A stretch of 64,000 nucleotides of DNA from Aliikangiella sp965214955 (GTDB taxonomy: Bacteria; Pseudomonadota; Gammaproteobacteria; Enterobacterales; Kangiellaceae), in contig CBDCCU010000007.1 in the NCBI GenBank assembly GCA_965214955.1, positions 124,001 through 188,000 on the forward strand, written 5' to 3'. Below the pieces are notes generated by a model. The model searched no databases and was not told where the DNA came from. It was given only the letters and a program-made list of their open reading frames with translations. This document shows, in pieces, positions 52,736 to 61,723 of this stretch. The position numbers and the translations under genes were made by a program. Position 1 is the first letter of the stretch. Each line of letters begins with the position of its first letter.

Positions 52736-54526
52736 TTACTGCAAACTCCACACATTGGGTACAATTAAAAGTGTAAGCAATGCCGAAATTAAACTTAAAG
52801 GCACTCCTAGTTTAAAGTAGTCTTTAAACTGATATCGCCCTGCACTAAAAACCATTAAGTTTGTTTGATAGCCCAATGGTGAAATAAAACTAGCACTAGC
52901 GGCAATCATAATAGTGATGGCAAATGGCAGCATATTGTATTCTAGCGTGCTAACAATGCCAGAAACTAGCGAATAAGCAATAACCGCAGCGGCATTGTTA
53001 GTGATTAATTCGGTGAGGATCATAGTCATTAAATAAGTGGCTACCAATAATGCTAGCGGATGATCGCCTGTTAGCTCAAGGATATTATTGGCAATCATTG
53101 CTGCACCACCAGAGTCATTAAGCCCAGCACCGAGTCCAAAAGCAGCACCAATAATAAACAATACTTGTAAATCTAGGCTTTTTTTTGCTTTATCTAAAGA
53201 CAAACTCTGAGTAACAACCATTAACAGCGAAGCTAATATAGCGGCACTCACTATTTGAATTACTCCCGATGCCGCCAAGGCAACAAACAGTAAACTAATA
53301 AAAGATACCCATTTCAACTTTGTAGGCTCGGCAACGTTTACCTCTTTCCCCCTTGAAACCAGTAGCAGCACTTTTGAGTAGCGGTGTTTTTCTATAAAGC
53401 TTTTTTTCGCCAATAACAGCAAAGTATCACCTAGCTTTAGTTGAATATCTCCAACTTTCCCTTTAACCCGTTTACCTTCTCTAACAACAGCGAGTACAGA
53501 AGCCTTATACCGTCGCCTAAAACCAACATCCTTTATAGTCTTCTCTACTAGTGGGTGATGCGAGCTAATAATGGCTTCAACTAAATTAACTTGAGAGTTG
53601 TTAGTGTGCAGTTTAAAAACAGTATCTTCTGCTGGTACTAAACCTTTAATTGCTATGAGATCAGAAATAGCATTAACTTCGCCACTAAAAATTAATCGAT
53701 CACCAGCTTCAAGTAACTCATTTGAGCCTACAACGGGTAAAATCATTTGCTTGCGAATAATTTCAACCAAATATACACCTTGTAAATGTCTTAAACCGGC
53801 TTTTTCTACCGATAAGCCAGAAATTGGGCTATTGTTTTCAACCAACATTTCAACCGTATATTGACGAGAGTCGGCAATGGGATCATCGGCATTAAACGGC
53901 ACTTGGATTGATTTTCGTGAAAATAAGAGTAAATACCCCAAGCCCGCTAAAGTTATTGGAAGACCAACAATAGCAATAGAAAAAAATGACAATTGATCTT
54001 GAAAACCATCGTTAATTAAAAAGCCAAATATTAATACGTTAGTGCTAGTACCAATAAGCGTGCAGGTTCCTCCAAGAACTGCTGCATAACTTAAAGGCAA
54101 TAGAAAATATTTTTTATTCCATAGTGTTTTATTTTGCTGGTTTCGACACCAATTTCTAACCGCAGGAATTAAAGCGGCAACAATTGGCGTATTATTTAAA
54201 AACGCACTTAAAAAAGACACAGGTAATAAAAGTTTTGCTAGGACAAAAATAGGTTGAGACGTAGCTTTCATTAACTTAACAATTAAGGGTTGAATAAGCC
54301 CTACCTCTTTAATTGCTGCTGCGACGATAAATAAACAAGCAACTGTGATCAAACCATTTGATGAAAACCCTGTTAATGCGGTTTCTATTGGAATAATTCC
54401 AGTGAAAACCATTAGCAAAAGCCCTACGGCAAAGATAATCTCTGGCTCTTTTTTACTGATCACTAACGATAGAAAACAACCGAGTATGATAGCAATGGCT
54501 AGATATGGTTCGATACTTGAAGACAC
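52736..54526 (-). CDS. SLC13/DASS-type anion permease with two TrkA-C domains
   Basis: A 596-residue membrane protein with about eleven hydrophobic segments split by a central cytoplasmic region (about 205-375) carrying two RCK/TrkA-C domains (EIIRKQMILPVVGSNELLEAGDRLIF; VVREGKRVKGKVGDIQLKLGD). The symporter motifs LLPLSYAAVLGGTCTLIGTS and ASASFISPLGYQTN are clear. The fused sat/cysC gene lies 186 bp upstream on the same strand, so sulfate is the likely substrate. It could also carry other dicarboxylates or anions. Confidence 0.88.
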   Translation of the reverse strand: MSSSIEPYLAIAIILGCFLSLVISKKEPEIIFAVGLLLMVFTGIIPIETALTGFSSNGLITVACLFIVAAAIKEVGLIQPLIVKLMKATSQPIFVLAKLLLPVSFLSAFLNNTPIVAALIPAVRNWCRNQQNKTLWNKKYFLLPLSYAAVLGGTCTLIGTSTNVLIFGFLINDGFQDQLSFFSIAIVGLPITLAGLGYLLLFSRKSIQVPFNADDPIADSRQYTVEMLVENNSPISGLSVEKAGLRHLQGVYLVEIIRKQMILPVVGSNELLEAGDRLIFSGEVNAISDLIAIKGLVPAEDTVFKLHTNNSQVNLVEAIISSHHPLVEKTIKDVGFRRRYKASVLAVVREGKRVKGKVGDIQLKLGDTLLLLAKKSFIEKHRYSKVLLLVSRGKEVNVAEPTKLKWVSFISLLFVALAASGVIQIVSAAILASLLMVVTQSLSLDKAKKSLDLQVLFIIGAAFGLGAGLNDSGGAAMIANNILELTGDHPLALLVATYLMTMILTELITNNAAAVIAYSLVSGIVSTLEYNMLPFAITIMIAASASFISPLGYQTNLMVFSAGRYQFKDYFKLGVPLSLISALLTLLIVPNVWSLQ

Positions 54527-54712
54527 TTTAGGTATTTAAAAACGCTTTTAGATAATTGAAGATAGTTTTCGTATTTGAAGGCAGCTCTGTTATTTTAGGG
54601 CAATTCTAATATTTGAAAGCTGAACTGATATTTGAACACGGTTTAAGCGCTCGCTGTTAGTAAAGCTAGGCCAAGAAATTCTTGGCCTAGCTTTATTGTT
54701 GCCTAAAATGAG

Positions 54713-56434
54713 CTATTTTAAATAGCCTAAATGCTCAAGCTTTAAGATCACTCTTTGCGCGGCTTCATCGGGTGTTATACCAACTGTGTCGATAGCAAGC
54801 TCTGGTTTTTCTGGCACTTCATACGGATCACTAATACCCGTAAATTCTTTTATAATGCCTTCTCTTGCCATGGCATATAAACCTTTACGGTCACGTTTTT
54901 CACACTCTTCTAAGCTAGTTGCCACGTGCACTTCAACAAAACCACCTAGGCCTTCGATCATTTCTCGAACTTCTCGACGAGTTTCGGTATAAGGAGCAAT
55001 TGGAGCACAAATGGCAATACCGCCATTTTTAGTGATTTCACTAGCGACATAGCCTATTCTTTGAATATTAAGGTTACGATGTTCTTTAGAAAAACCTAGT
55101 TCACTCGACAAGTTTTTACGCACAACATCACCATCTAATAGCGTTATTGAGCGCTCTCCAGATTCCATTAATTTATTGAGTAATGCATTGGCAATGGTTG
55201 ATTTACCCGAGCCTGATAAGCCTGTAAAAAATACGGTAAAGCCTTGCTTATGACGGGCTGGATATCTTTTGCGCAACTCTGCTACCACTTGAGGATAGGA
55301 AAACCATTCTGGAATTTCTAACCCTTCAGATAATCGACGCCTAAACTCTGTGCCCGAAATATTAAGGGTTTTCTCACCTTCTTTAATATCGTCAATTGGG
55401 CGATACTCGGCTTTATCTTCAACATATACCATCATTTGAAATGGCACCATTTTAATACCTAGCTCATTTTTAAACTCATTCATGAGTGCTTGTGCATCAT
55501 AAGGACCATAAAAATCTTCGCCTTGTGAGTTTTTACCGGGGCCGGCATGGTCGCGACCCACAATAAAGTGTGTGCAACCATAGTTTTTGCGAATAATCGC
55601 GTGCCAAACCGCTTCTCTAGGTCCGGCCATTCTCATGGCTAAAGGCAATAAACTTAATGTGGTGGTTTGATCGGGATACTGCTTAACAATATGCTCATAG
55701 CAACGAACACGGCTAAAGTGATCGATATCACCAGGCTTAGTCATACCAACAACTGGCTGAATTAAAAGGTTGGCTTCTTCTTGTTTGGCGGCTCTAAAGG
55801 TAAGCTCTTGATGTGCTCGATGCATGGGATTACGAGTTTGAAATGCCACAACTTTTTTCCAGCCCCAATGAGCAAATTTGTCTTGAAGCTGCGCTGGTGT
55901 GTCTCTTAATGCTTTAAAGTCATAGTGACTAGGGTGAGATAGCCCTTTCAGCTTACCACCTAAGTAGTAATCGCCAGCATGATTAAACAAGTAACTTACC
56001 GCAGGATGCGCTTGGTCATTAGCACCAAATACCTTTTCGGCCTCTAAAGCTTTATTTGGTTTCCAGCAATCTGAAACCTCCAAAATGGCAATAACAACAC
56101 CCTCTTCGTCTCTAAGTGCTATTTTTTCGCCAATTGAAATTTTCTTAGCAAACTCTTCGCTCACATCTAAAGTGATTGGTATTGGCCAAAGTGTGCCATC
56201 GGTTAGTCGCATAGATTCAACAACCGAATCATAATTTTGTTCGGTAAGAAAACCTTCTAGTGGTGAAAAGCCACCATTTAATAACAGCTCAATATCACAA
56301 ATTTGACGGTGAGTTAAATCCCATGAAGCAAAATCTTTGGCTTCAGCTTTAATGATTTGACTCTCTTCATCTGAAACATAGAGATTTTTCAGTTCGTCGC
56401 CATGTGCGATATATTTTTTTGATTCCACAACCAT
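54713..56434 (-). CDS. Bifunctional ATP sulfurylase / APS kinase
   Basis: A 573-residue fusion that converts sulfate to APS and then PAPS. The N-terminal part (about 1-390) is a Sat-type ATP sulfurylase with FQTRNPMHRAHQELTF and GRDHAGPGKNS. The C-terminal part (about 395-573) is a CysC-type APS kinase with the P-loop TGLSGSGKSTIA and APIAPYTETR. This Sat-CysC order differs from the CysD/CysN type of E. coli. It is presumably co-regulated with the downstream SLC13 permease, and assimilatory sulfate use is the likely role. Confidence 0.93.
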   Translation of the reverse strand: MVVESKKYIAHGDELKNLYVSDEESQIIKAEAKDFASWDLTHRQICDIELLLNGGFSPLEGFLTEQNYDSVVESMRLTDGTLWPIPITLDVSEEFAKKISIGEKIALRDEEGVVIAILEVSDCWKPNKALEAEKVFGANDQAHPAVSYLFNHAGDYYLGGKLKGLSHPSHYDFKALRDTPAQLQDKFAHWGWKKVVAFQTRNPMHRAHQELTFRAAKQEEANLLIQPVVGMTKPGDIDHFSRVRCYEHIVKQYPDQTTTLSLLPLAMRMAGPREAVWHAIIRKNYGCTHFIVGRDHAGPGKNSQGEDFYGPYDAQALMNEFKNELGIKMVPFQMMVYVEDKAEYRPIDDIKEGEKTLNISGTEFRRRLSEGLEIPEWFSYPQVVAELRKRYPARHKQGFTVFFTGLSGSGKSTIANALLNKLMESGERSITLLDGDVVRKNLSSELGFSKEHRNLNIQRIGYVASEITKNGGIAICAPIAPYTETRREVREMIEGLGGFVEVHVATSLEECEKRDRKGLYAMAREGIIKEFTGISDPYEVPEKPELAIDTVGITPDEAAQRVILKLEHLGYLK

Positions 56435-56438
56435 GCCT

Positions 56439-56459
56439 TTAATCGTTAATCGTTAATCG
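56439..56459. repeat. Three copies of the heptamer TTAATCG
   Basis: A perfect 7-bp tandem repeat beginning 5 bp upstream of the sat/cysC start codon, between the promoter and the ATG. It occupies the position of the ribosome-binding site, for which no good match is seen. Confidence 0.8.
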
Positions 56460-56689
56460 GTGTATTAAAATGAAACGTGATGTTAACACAAAGGATTAAT
56501 GAAAAGCTCATTTAGAGACTAATTTTTTGGTTATAACTTAAAGCCTTTAGTTATAGATAACTTATACTCGTTTCCCTTGCAGATAATAATTTAAGCTGGC
56601 ATTTTTAGACAGAAGAAAATGTGTTGGTTTTACCCCATGTAAAGAGTTTTGTATAATCCTCAACCCTTTAATAAGCTGAGCATAAATAA

Positions 56690-57067
56690 ATGCTTAATAC
56701 TATTTATTTAAAAAAACTATTAAGCCATAACTCTGTCTACTGGAAATTGCTATTTTGGCTAATTTTAACGCTATTACTAGCATTAACTCTTACCCCACAA
56801 AACATTAAGCTAGTTAATGTTAGTCATATCGACAAGTTTTATCATTTTATTGCCTTCGCAGGATTTAGCTTTGTTTTTGCCGTAGCCTACCAAAAAGCGA
56901 GCATTATTTTTATTATTAGCAACTCATTTGCTCTAGGGATCCTTATCGAAATTGCTCAATCTTATATTCCTAACCGTGGCTTTAGTTACGCGGATATTGC
57001 AGCTGATCTGCTAGGGGCAATTGCTGGGTTAATAATTGCTCGTTTATTATTAAATCAAATAAAATAG
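56690..57067 (+). CDS. VanZ-family small membrane protein
   Basis: A 125-residue protein with about four hydrophobic helices (WKLLFWLILTLLLALTLT; FYHFIAFAGFSFVFAVAY; ...) and the VanZ motifs NVSHIDKFYHFIAFAGF and SYIPNRGFSYADIAADLLGA. VanZ-like proteins are widespread and mostly of unknown role; a teicoplanin-resistance function should not be inferred from this fold in a Gram-negative. It is monocistronic and convergent with the acyltransferase gene. Confidence 0.82.
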   Translation: MLNTIYLKKLLSHNSVYWKLLFWLILTLLLALTLTPQNIKLVNVSHIDKFYHFIAFAGFSFVFAVAYQKASIIFIISNSFALGILIEIAQSYIPNRGFSYADIAADLLGAIAGLIIARLLLNQIK

Positions 57068-57098
57068 CAATTTGGTGCAATTGGGATCTGTTGATCTT

Positions 57099-58259
57099 TC
57101 AAATATCTTCACTGTTGCGTTTAAAAGGAAGTTTTAGCTTTAATTGTTTTTTCACTCCGGCAACTTGAGTTTTTTCTCTATTTAGATAATCTTCAATCGC
57201 TAACTTTAAATTTGGCTGCTTTATATAATGTGCAGAATAAGTATATTCGGGCTTGAATCCACGGCTGATTTTATGCTCGCCTTGGGCTCCAGCATCAAAT
57301 CGTTTTAATTGATGTTTAATTGCGTATTCAATTGCCTGATAATAACAAAGCTCAAAATGCAAACAGTCTATTTCTTTGATCGCCCCCCAATATCTGCCGT
57401 ATAAAGTTGTTTGATCTTCAAAAAACAATGCGCCAGCAATTATTTGGTTGTGTTGCTCGGCAACAATTAAAAAACTTGTGTCGGCAAAATGTTGAAAAAT
57501 GCGTTTAAAAAAATCTAAATTTAAATAACCTCCATGCCCACTTCTTTTTGCGTAAGTTAGTTGATAGCAATGGTAAAAGCGCTCTAGTAAAGAAGAGGTT
57601 ATTTCAAAAGCTCGGTAAATTTTTATGCTAATACCTTGCTCAATAACTTTTTTGCGCTCTCGTAAGATATTGTTACGTTGTTTTTTTCGACAAGTTGCCA
57701 CAAAATCATTAAATGTTTGGTAGTTTTGATTAAACCAATAATATTGAACACCCATTCGAGACAAAAAATCATTTTTAAAAAAGCTTAACTCTGATTCATA
57801 AGGAAAAAGTACATGCACACTACTAATGTCGTGCTTTTCACACTCTGTTTTTAGCGCTTCTTTTATTTGATTTAAGCAGGCTTTGCTAAGCTTTTGATTT
57901 TGTAAGAGCTGCTCATTAAGCAAAATTCTTGGCCCTACAGATGGCGTAAATGGAACGGCATTAACTAGTTTAGGGTAATAGTTTACATAGCTATATTGAT
58001 AAGCCTCGGCCCATTGAAAATCAAACACATATTCGCCATAACTATGGTTTTTTAAATATAACGGCATCACACAGACTAGTTCGTCACCATAAGTTGCCGA
58101 TAGATGATAGGGTTGCCAACCTGTTTTTTCACAAGCACATTTTGCAAATTCAAGCGCGCTTAAATACTGATGCATTACAAATGGATTATGGTACTTGTTT
58201 AAAGCATTCCATTTATTAGAAGGTATTTGTTCAATGCTAGAATGAAACTTTATATGCAA
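57099..58259 (-). CDS. COG3146/FemAB-like GNAT acyltransferase
   Basis: A 386-residue cytoplasmic protein of the peptidogalycan-biosynthesis/recognition family with a GNAT fold. Recognisable segments are HNPFVMHQYLSALE, CRKKQRNNILRERKKVIEQG, LTYAKRSGHGGYL and RFDAGAQGEHKISRGFKP. The reaction is not established; an aminoacyl or acetyl transfer is assumed from the fold. Confidence 0.82.
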   Translation of the reverse strand: MHIKFHSSIEQIPSNKWNALNKYHNPFVMHQYLSALEFAKCACEKTGWQPYHLSATYGDELVCVMPLYLKNHSYGEYVFDFQWAEAYQYSYVNYYPKLVNAVPFTPSVGPRILLNEQLLQNQKLSKACLNQIKEALKTECEKHDISSVHVLFPYESELSFFKNDFLSRMGVQYYWFNQNYQTFNDFVATCRKKQRNNILRERKKVIEQGISIKIYRAFEITSSLLERFYHCYQLTYAKRSGHGGYLNLDFFKRIFQHFADTSFLIVAEQHNQIIAGALFFEDQTTLYGRYWGAIKEIDCLHFELCYYQAIEYAIKHQLKRFDAGAQGEHKISRGFKPEYTYSAHYIKQPNLKLAIEDYLNREKTQVAGVKKQLKLKLPFKRNSEDI

Positions 58260-58430
58260 TTTTGAATGTAATTTAATATTCTTTTTCCCATGAAAGCTAG
58301 CAACTGTTGATCTTTCAAACAGCTCCCAATTGTTAGTAAAAATTTATAATACTAAAGCTAACCCACTACAATACATTTTGGTAACATTTTAACTTATTTA
58401 ATAAGCATTCAACATTTTAAGGGCTATTTT

Positions 58431-59408
58431 ATGAATAAAAGCGCAACCACCAGCTTTTTAGCACTAATTTTAACCTTAGTTGGTTTTTTCTCTGGAAGCA
58501 GTCTTTTGTTAACCATGGGGTTATTTGCTTTTTCGGGCGCAATCACCAACTGGCTTGCTGTGCATATGTTATTTGAAAAAGTGCCAGGCTTATATGGCTC
58601 AGGTATTATTCCTTTGCAGTTTGAAACGATAAAAAAAGCCATTAAATCGTTAATGATGGAGCAATTTTTTACCAAGCAAAATATTGATAAATTTTTAACT
58701 GATCAATCAACCACTCAATTATCTATTGATGTTGCACCAATTATTGAAAGCACCGATTTATACCCGTTCTTCTTCAAGATGCATGTTTCAGCAAGTCAGT
58801 AAGCCAGCCTATTTGAGGCATTAATGCGCAGGATTAGTCATTCTACTTCAAGCATTGATAACGAAGAAGAGGCTGGCTTACTGCCTTGCCCTTCGGGTGC
58901 TCAGCCAAAAAGCTTGCACTGCATTACAGCTTTTGAAAAGGGCTTGCCATTTCCTGCAAGCTGCGCCTTGTTCAAACTTTTTGGCTGAACACTGCAACAT
59001 GCATCTTGAAGGAGAACGGGTATATCACCCGCATTTGATAAGTTGGTAGAAGTAATAATGAACTCATCATTTGGCGGTATGCTTAATATGTTTGGTGGAG
59101 TTGAGGCATTAACACCACTAAAGGAGCCTTTTATTAAAAACATGCAGTCATCACTAATAGCAATGTCTGCTGAAAAAGACTTTCAACAAAAGCTTGTCGA
59201 GCAAATTGAATCGGAAGACTCCTTATCCAAAATTAGTGATAAAATAGCTAGCATTATTGATGCTAGATTAGCTGAACTGACTCCAAGCTTAGTGAAACAA
59301 ATTATGCAAGCAATGATCAAAGAACATTTAGGCTGGCTAGTAATTTGGGGCGGTGTGTTTGGAGCCTTAATTGGTTTTTTAAGCCATATACTTATGAGTA
59401 TTATTTAA
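58431..59408 (+). pseudogene. DUF445 membrane protein, split by a MITE
   Basis: The gene's two halves read in the same frame: 58431-58760 (N-terminal helices, FSGAITNWLAVHMLFEK, then IESTDL) and 59025-59408 (SPAFDKLVEVIMNSSFGG, GWLVIWGGVFGALIGF). A 266-bp MITE sits between them. Removing 264 bp restores GATTTATCACCC and the uninterrupted protein of about 237 residues. The element length is a multiple of three, yet the host frame stops inside it at 58800-58802. The downstream half could still be translated from TTG 59043 or ATG 59058, but no complete protein can be made. DUF445 function is unknown. Confidence 0.93.
58759..59024 (+). mobile_element. 266-bp MITE-like element inserted in the DUF445 gene
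   Basis: The element starts TATACCCGTTCTTCTTCAAG and ends CTTGAAGGAGAACGGGTATA, with a TA duplicated at the target. Internal arms: 58791-58809 pair with 58871-58889 (18 of 19 bp), and TCAGCCAAAAAG at 58901-58912 pairs with 58977-58988 perfectly, enclosing a GCTTGCA/TGCAAGC pair. With the terminal repeats this predicts a three-way junction on either strand. No transposase is encoded. Confidence 0.95.
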
Positions 59409-59480
59409 ATTGCCAAAGTTGCCTGAATGTGTATAGTGTAAATTAGCTTTGCAACAAAAAACAACAAATGGAGGCGTTTA

Positions 59481-60083
59481 ATGTCATTCACCAATGCAAT
59501 TGCTTTACTTTATGGGCCAAGTAAAGAGTGGAAAAAAATTAGCCAACAAAAACACAGTATTAGTCACATTTATCTAACATTTTTAGTTTTTTTTGCTGCA
59601 ATTCCTCCAGTTTCGGCATTTATCGGTAGCACTTATGTTGGTTGGTCTATTGGCAATGGCGAAACCTACAAACTCACCACAGATAGTGCTCTTTACCTAT
59701 CAGTTGTTGCCTATTTTGCCATATTAGCTTCTGTTTTTGTTTTATCTGGCTTTGTGCAATGGATGGCTAAAACCTATGGGGCAAAACCAACATTTGCCGA
59801 ATGTTTAAATTTAACCGCTTATAGTTGCACTCCTCTCTTTTTGGTTGGCATTTTGGGTAGTTTTCCCATTTTATGGCTTGATATGTTATTTAGTTTGGTC
59901 GCTATTGCCATGTCGGTTAATTTATTATACCGTGGCGTGCCTGAAGTTATGGGTATTAACCAAGAAAAAGGCTTTTTGTTTGCTAGCTCAATTTTAACTG
60001 TTTGTATGGTAAGTTTGGTGGGTATGCTAACAATAACCATTATTTTCTGGGGCTCAGGAATTTCACCTGTTTTTACCAATTAA
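59481..60083 (+). CDS. Yip1-family membrane protein
   Basis: A 200-residue inner-membrane protein with about five hydrophobic segments and the Yip1/YohC-type features LLYGPSKEWKKIS near the N-terminus and LTAYSCTPLFLVGIL in the middle. Bacterial Yip1-domain proteins have no defined role. It is preceded by GGAGG and ends 34 bp before ccoS, so it may start that operon. Confidence 0.8.
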   Translation: MSFTNAIALLYGPSKEWKKISQQKHSISHIYLTFLVFFAAIPPVSAFIGSTYVGWSIGNGETYKLTTDSALYLSVVAYFAILASVFVLSGFVQWMAKTYGAKPTFAECLNLTAYSCTPLFLVGILGSFPILWLDMLFSLVAIAMSVNLLYRGVPEVMGINQEKGFLFASSILTVCMVSLVGMLTITIIFWGSGISPVFTN

Positions 60084-60117
60084 AATGACCCAAACGTTAT
60101 AAATTAAGAAGGCTACT

Positions 60118-60336
60118 TTGGACGTTATCTACTGGTTAATTCCTTTATCCATTATGGTGTTGATTATTGCTGTTGCTATTCTTTTTTGGGCGGTTAAAAA
60201 TGGTCAGTTTAAAGATTTAGATTCTCCTGCCGTTGACATTTTATTTGAGCCTGACGATCCCCACTCAATCCAACTAATCAATAAAAGCACCAACAAACAA
60301 CCAAAAGATTCCATTAATGAAAACACTGATCATTAA
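60118..60336 (+). CDS. ccoS: cbb3-type cytochrome oxidase maturation protein CcoS
   Basis: A 72-residue protein with one N-terminal helix (VIYWLIPLSIMVLIIAVAI), the CcoS motif FFWAV-type sequence (LFWAVKNGQFKDLDSPA) and ILFEPDD. CcoS helps place metal cofactors in cbb3 oxidase. The start is TTG 60118, behind AAGAAGG; no in-frame ATG precedes the helix. The gene overlaps the next by 20 bp. ccoNOPQ, ccoG, ccoH and ccoI are not in the window. Confidence 0.88.
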   Translation: MDVIYWLIPLSIMVLIIAVAILFWAVKNGQFKDLDSPAVDILFEPDDPHSIQLINKSTNKQPKDSINENTDH

Positions 60337-60955
60337 AATTTTATTCATTTCTTGCTTATTTAGCAGTCTCGCTGTAAGTGCCCCCAAACTAAAATTAGCC
60401 AAAGAGTTTAATCTTATTGCAATTAATGGTGCTGAATATGAATCGGGCTTTTTTGACTCTGCCGTTAATGTTAATTTAAGAAATGGTGTCAACCGATTAG
60501 TCATAGAGTTTGAAGAGCTATACGAAGGTGAAGATGATGATAGTTTTGATGTGATTAAATCGGGCTATTTTTTATTACAATTTAATGTTGATAATAAGGT
60601 CAATGTTGTACAACAAATAACAAGACCCAGTGATGCAGATTCAGCAAAGCGTTATATTAAAAACCCAACATTTTCATTAATCTTACAAAATGCTAAAAAC
60701 ACGAGTATTAACTTTTCATTAACACCGCTAAGCAGTGATAAACTTATTTATGCATTAGCTCAAACTCAAATTAAGCAGCGCAAAACATTGGATCTATCTT
60801 ATTCCGCTAATGCGCAAACCAAAAAAAATGCTCAGCCAAAAAAGCAGCTACCAAAACAGTCTACGGCTAGTCAAATGTTAAAATACTGGTGGTCACAAGC
60901 CTCCAATGCCGAAAAACAAGCTTTTTTAAAAGAAATTAACCAATCTAATGACTGA
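60317..60955 (+). CDS. DUF2057 (YccT/UPF0319) exported protein
   Basis: A 212-residue protein with a signal peptide (cleavage near residue 21, AVSA-PK). Its N-terminal half (LKLAKEFNLIAINGAEYESG, NLRNGVNRLVIEFEE) and C-terminal MLKYWWSQASNAEKQAFLKE match the YccT/DUF2057 family, of unknown function. A Gln/Lys-rich linker precedes the C-terminal motif. It overlaps ccoS (20 bp) and the SafE gene (8 bp), an unexpected place inside a ccoS-SafE pair. Confidence 0.75.
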   Translation: MKTLIIKILFISCLFSSLAVSAPKLKLAKEFNLIAINGAEYESGFFDSAVNVNLRNGVNRLVIEFEELYEGEDDDSFDVIKSGYFLLQFNVDNKVNVVQQITRPSDADSAKRYIKNPTFSLILQNAKNTSINFSLTPLSSDKLIYALAQTQIKQRKTLDLSYSANAQTKKNAQPKKQLPKQSTASQMLKYWWSQASNAEKQAFLKEINQSND

Positions 60956-61649
60956 TTTATCAATTGCTTCGGCATTTATTTTGGGGTTACTAGGCTCCGC
61001 TCATTGTTTTAGTATGTGCGGCGGAATTATTACCGCATTATCAAGTGCAACCGATCAGCAGACGATTAAGATATCTAAATCACTTAATATATCCAAATCG
61101 CTGGCTTATCAAATAGGTCGAATTAGCAGCTATACTCTCATAGGGCTGCTAGCTGGATTAATTGGACTAGAGCTTTCACAACTTTCAGATAAGCCTATAT
61201 TACCGATTATTTCAGCAATATTATTGATATTAATGGGTTTTTACATGACCCGCTGGTGGATGGCACTTACCTATCTTGAAAAGGCAGGTTCACTACTTTG
61301 GAAAAAAATCAATCCACTCTCAAAAAGGCTACTTCCTGTTAATTCACTACCAAAAGCAACCTTATTAGGAATGTTGTGGGGGTGGTTGCCTTGTGGACTA
61401 GTTTATTCTGCATTAGGTTATGCTTTAGCCACTGCAAGCCCCATTAAAAGCGCATTGTATATGCTGTTTTTTGGCTTAGGTACCCTACCTGCAACATTAT
61501 CGCTAGGGTTAGCCAGCCTTAAACTAAAGCAGCTTATCACCAGCAAAGCTTTTCAAATTGTTTGCGGCTTAATATTAATAGGGTTTGGCATTTATATTTT
61601 GCAGGGCATTTTCTTTGCAGAAGGCTCAGGACATCACCACCATCATTAA
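60948..61649 (+). CDS. SafE/COG2836-type membrane transporter with natural poly-His tail
   Basis: A 233-residue inner-membrane protein of about six to seven helices. GSAHCFSMCGGI near the N-terminus and LWGWLPCGLVYSALGYA in the centre are the conserved cysteine-bearing motifs of the COG2836/DsbD-TauE-related family. Homologues next to ccoS or ccoI act in copper or haem delivery to cbb3 oxidase. The last five residues are histidines (GSGHHHHH), a plausible metal-binding tail. It overlaps DUF2057 by 8 bp. Confidence 0.85.
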   Translation: MTDLSIASAFILGLLGSAHCFSMCGGIITALSSATDQQTIKISKSLNISKSLAYQIGRISSYTLIGLLAGLIGLELSQLSDKPILPIISAILLILMGFYMTRWWMALTYLEKAGSLLWKKINPLSKRLLPVNSLPKATLLGMLWGWLPCGLVYSALGYALATASPIKSALYMLFFGLGTLPATLSLGLASLKLKQLITSKAFQIVCGLILIGFGIYILQGIFFAEGSGHHHHH

Positions 61650-61723
61650 ACTCAACAACCCTAGTCATTGCACAATTTTTAATCTATAATCGCCGCCCCT
61701 TTGGTTTGTTGACTCGGATCGGT

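Noticed and set aside
56690..57067. Glycopeptide resistance gene (VanZ)
   Set aside because: VanZ-domain proteins are common in Gram-negatives without resistance function; no other van genes are present.
58855..59049. Open frames inside the MITE copies
   Set aside because: Different copies have different open frames, none is conserved, and none has a ribosome-binding site. The elements are non-coding.
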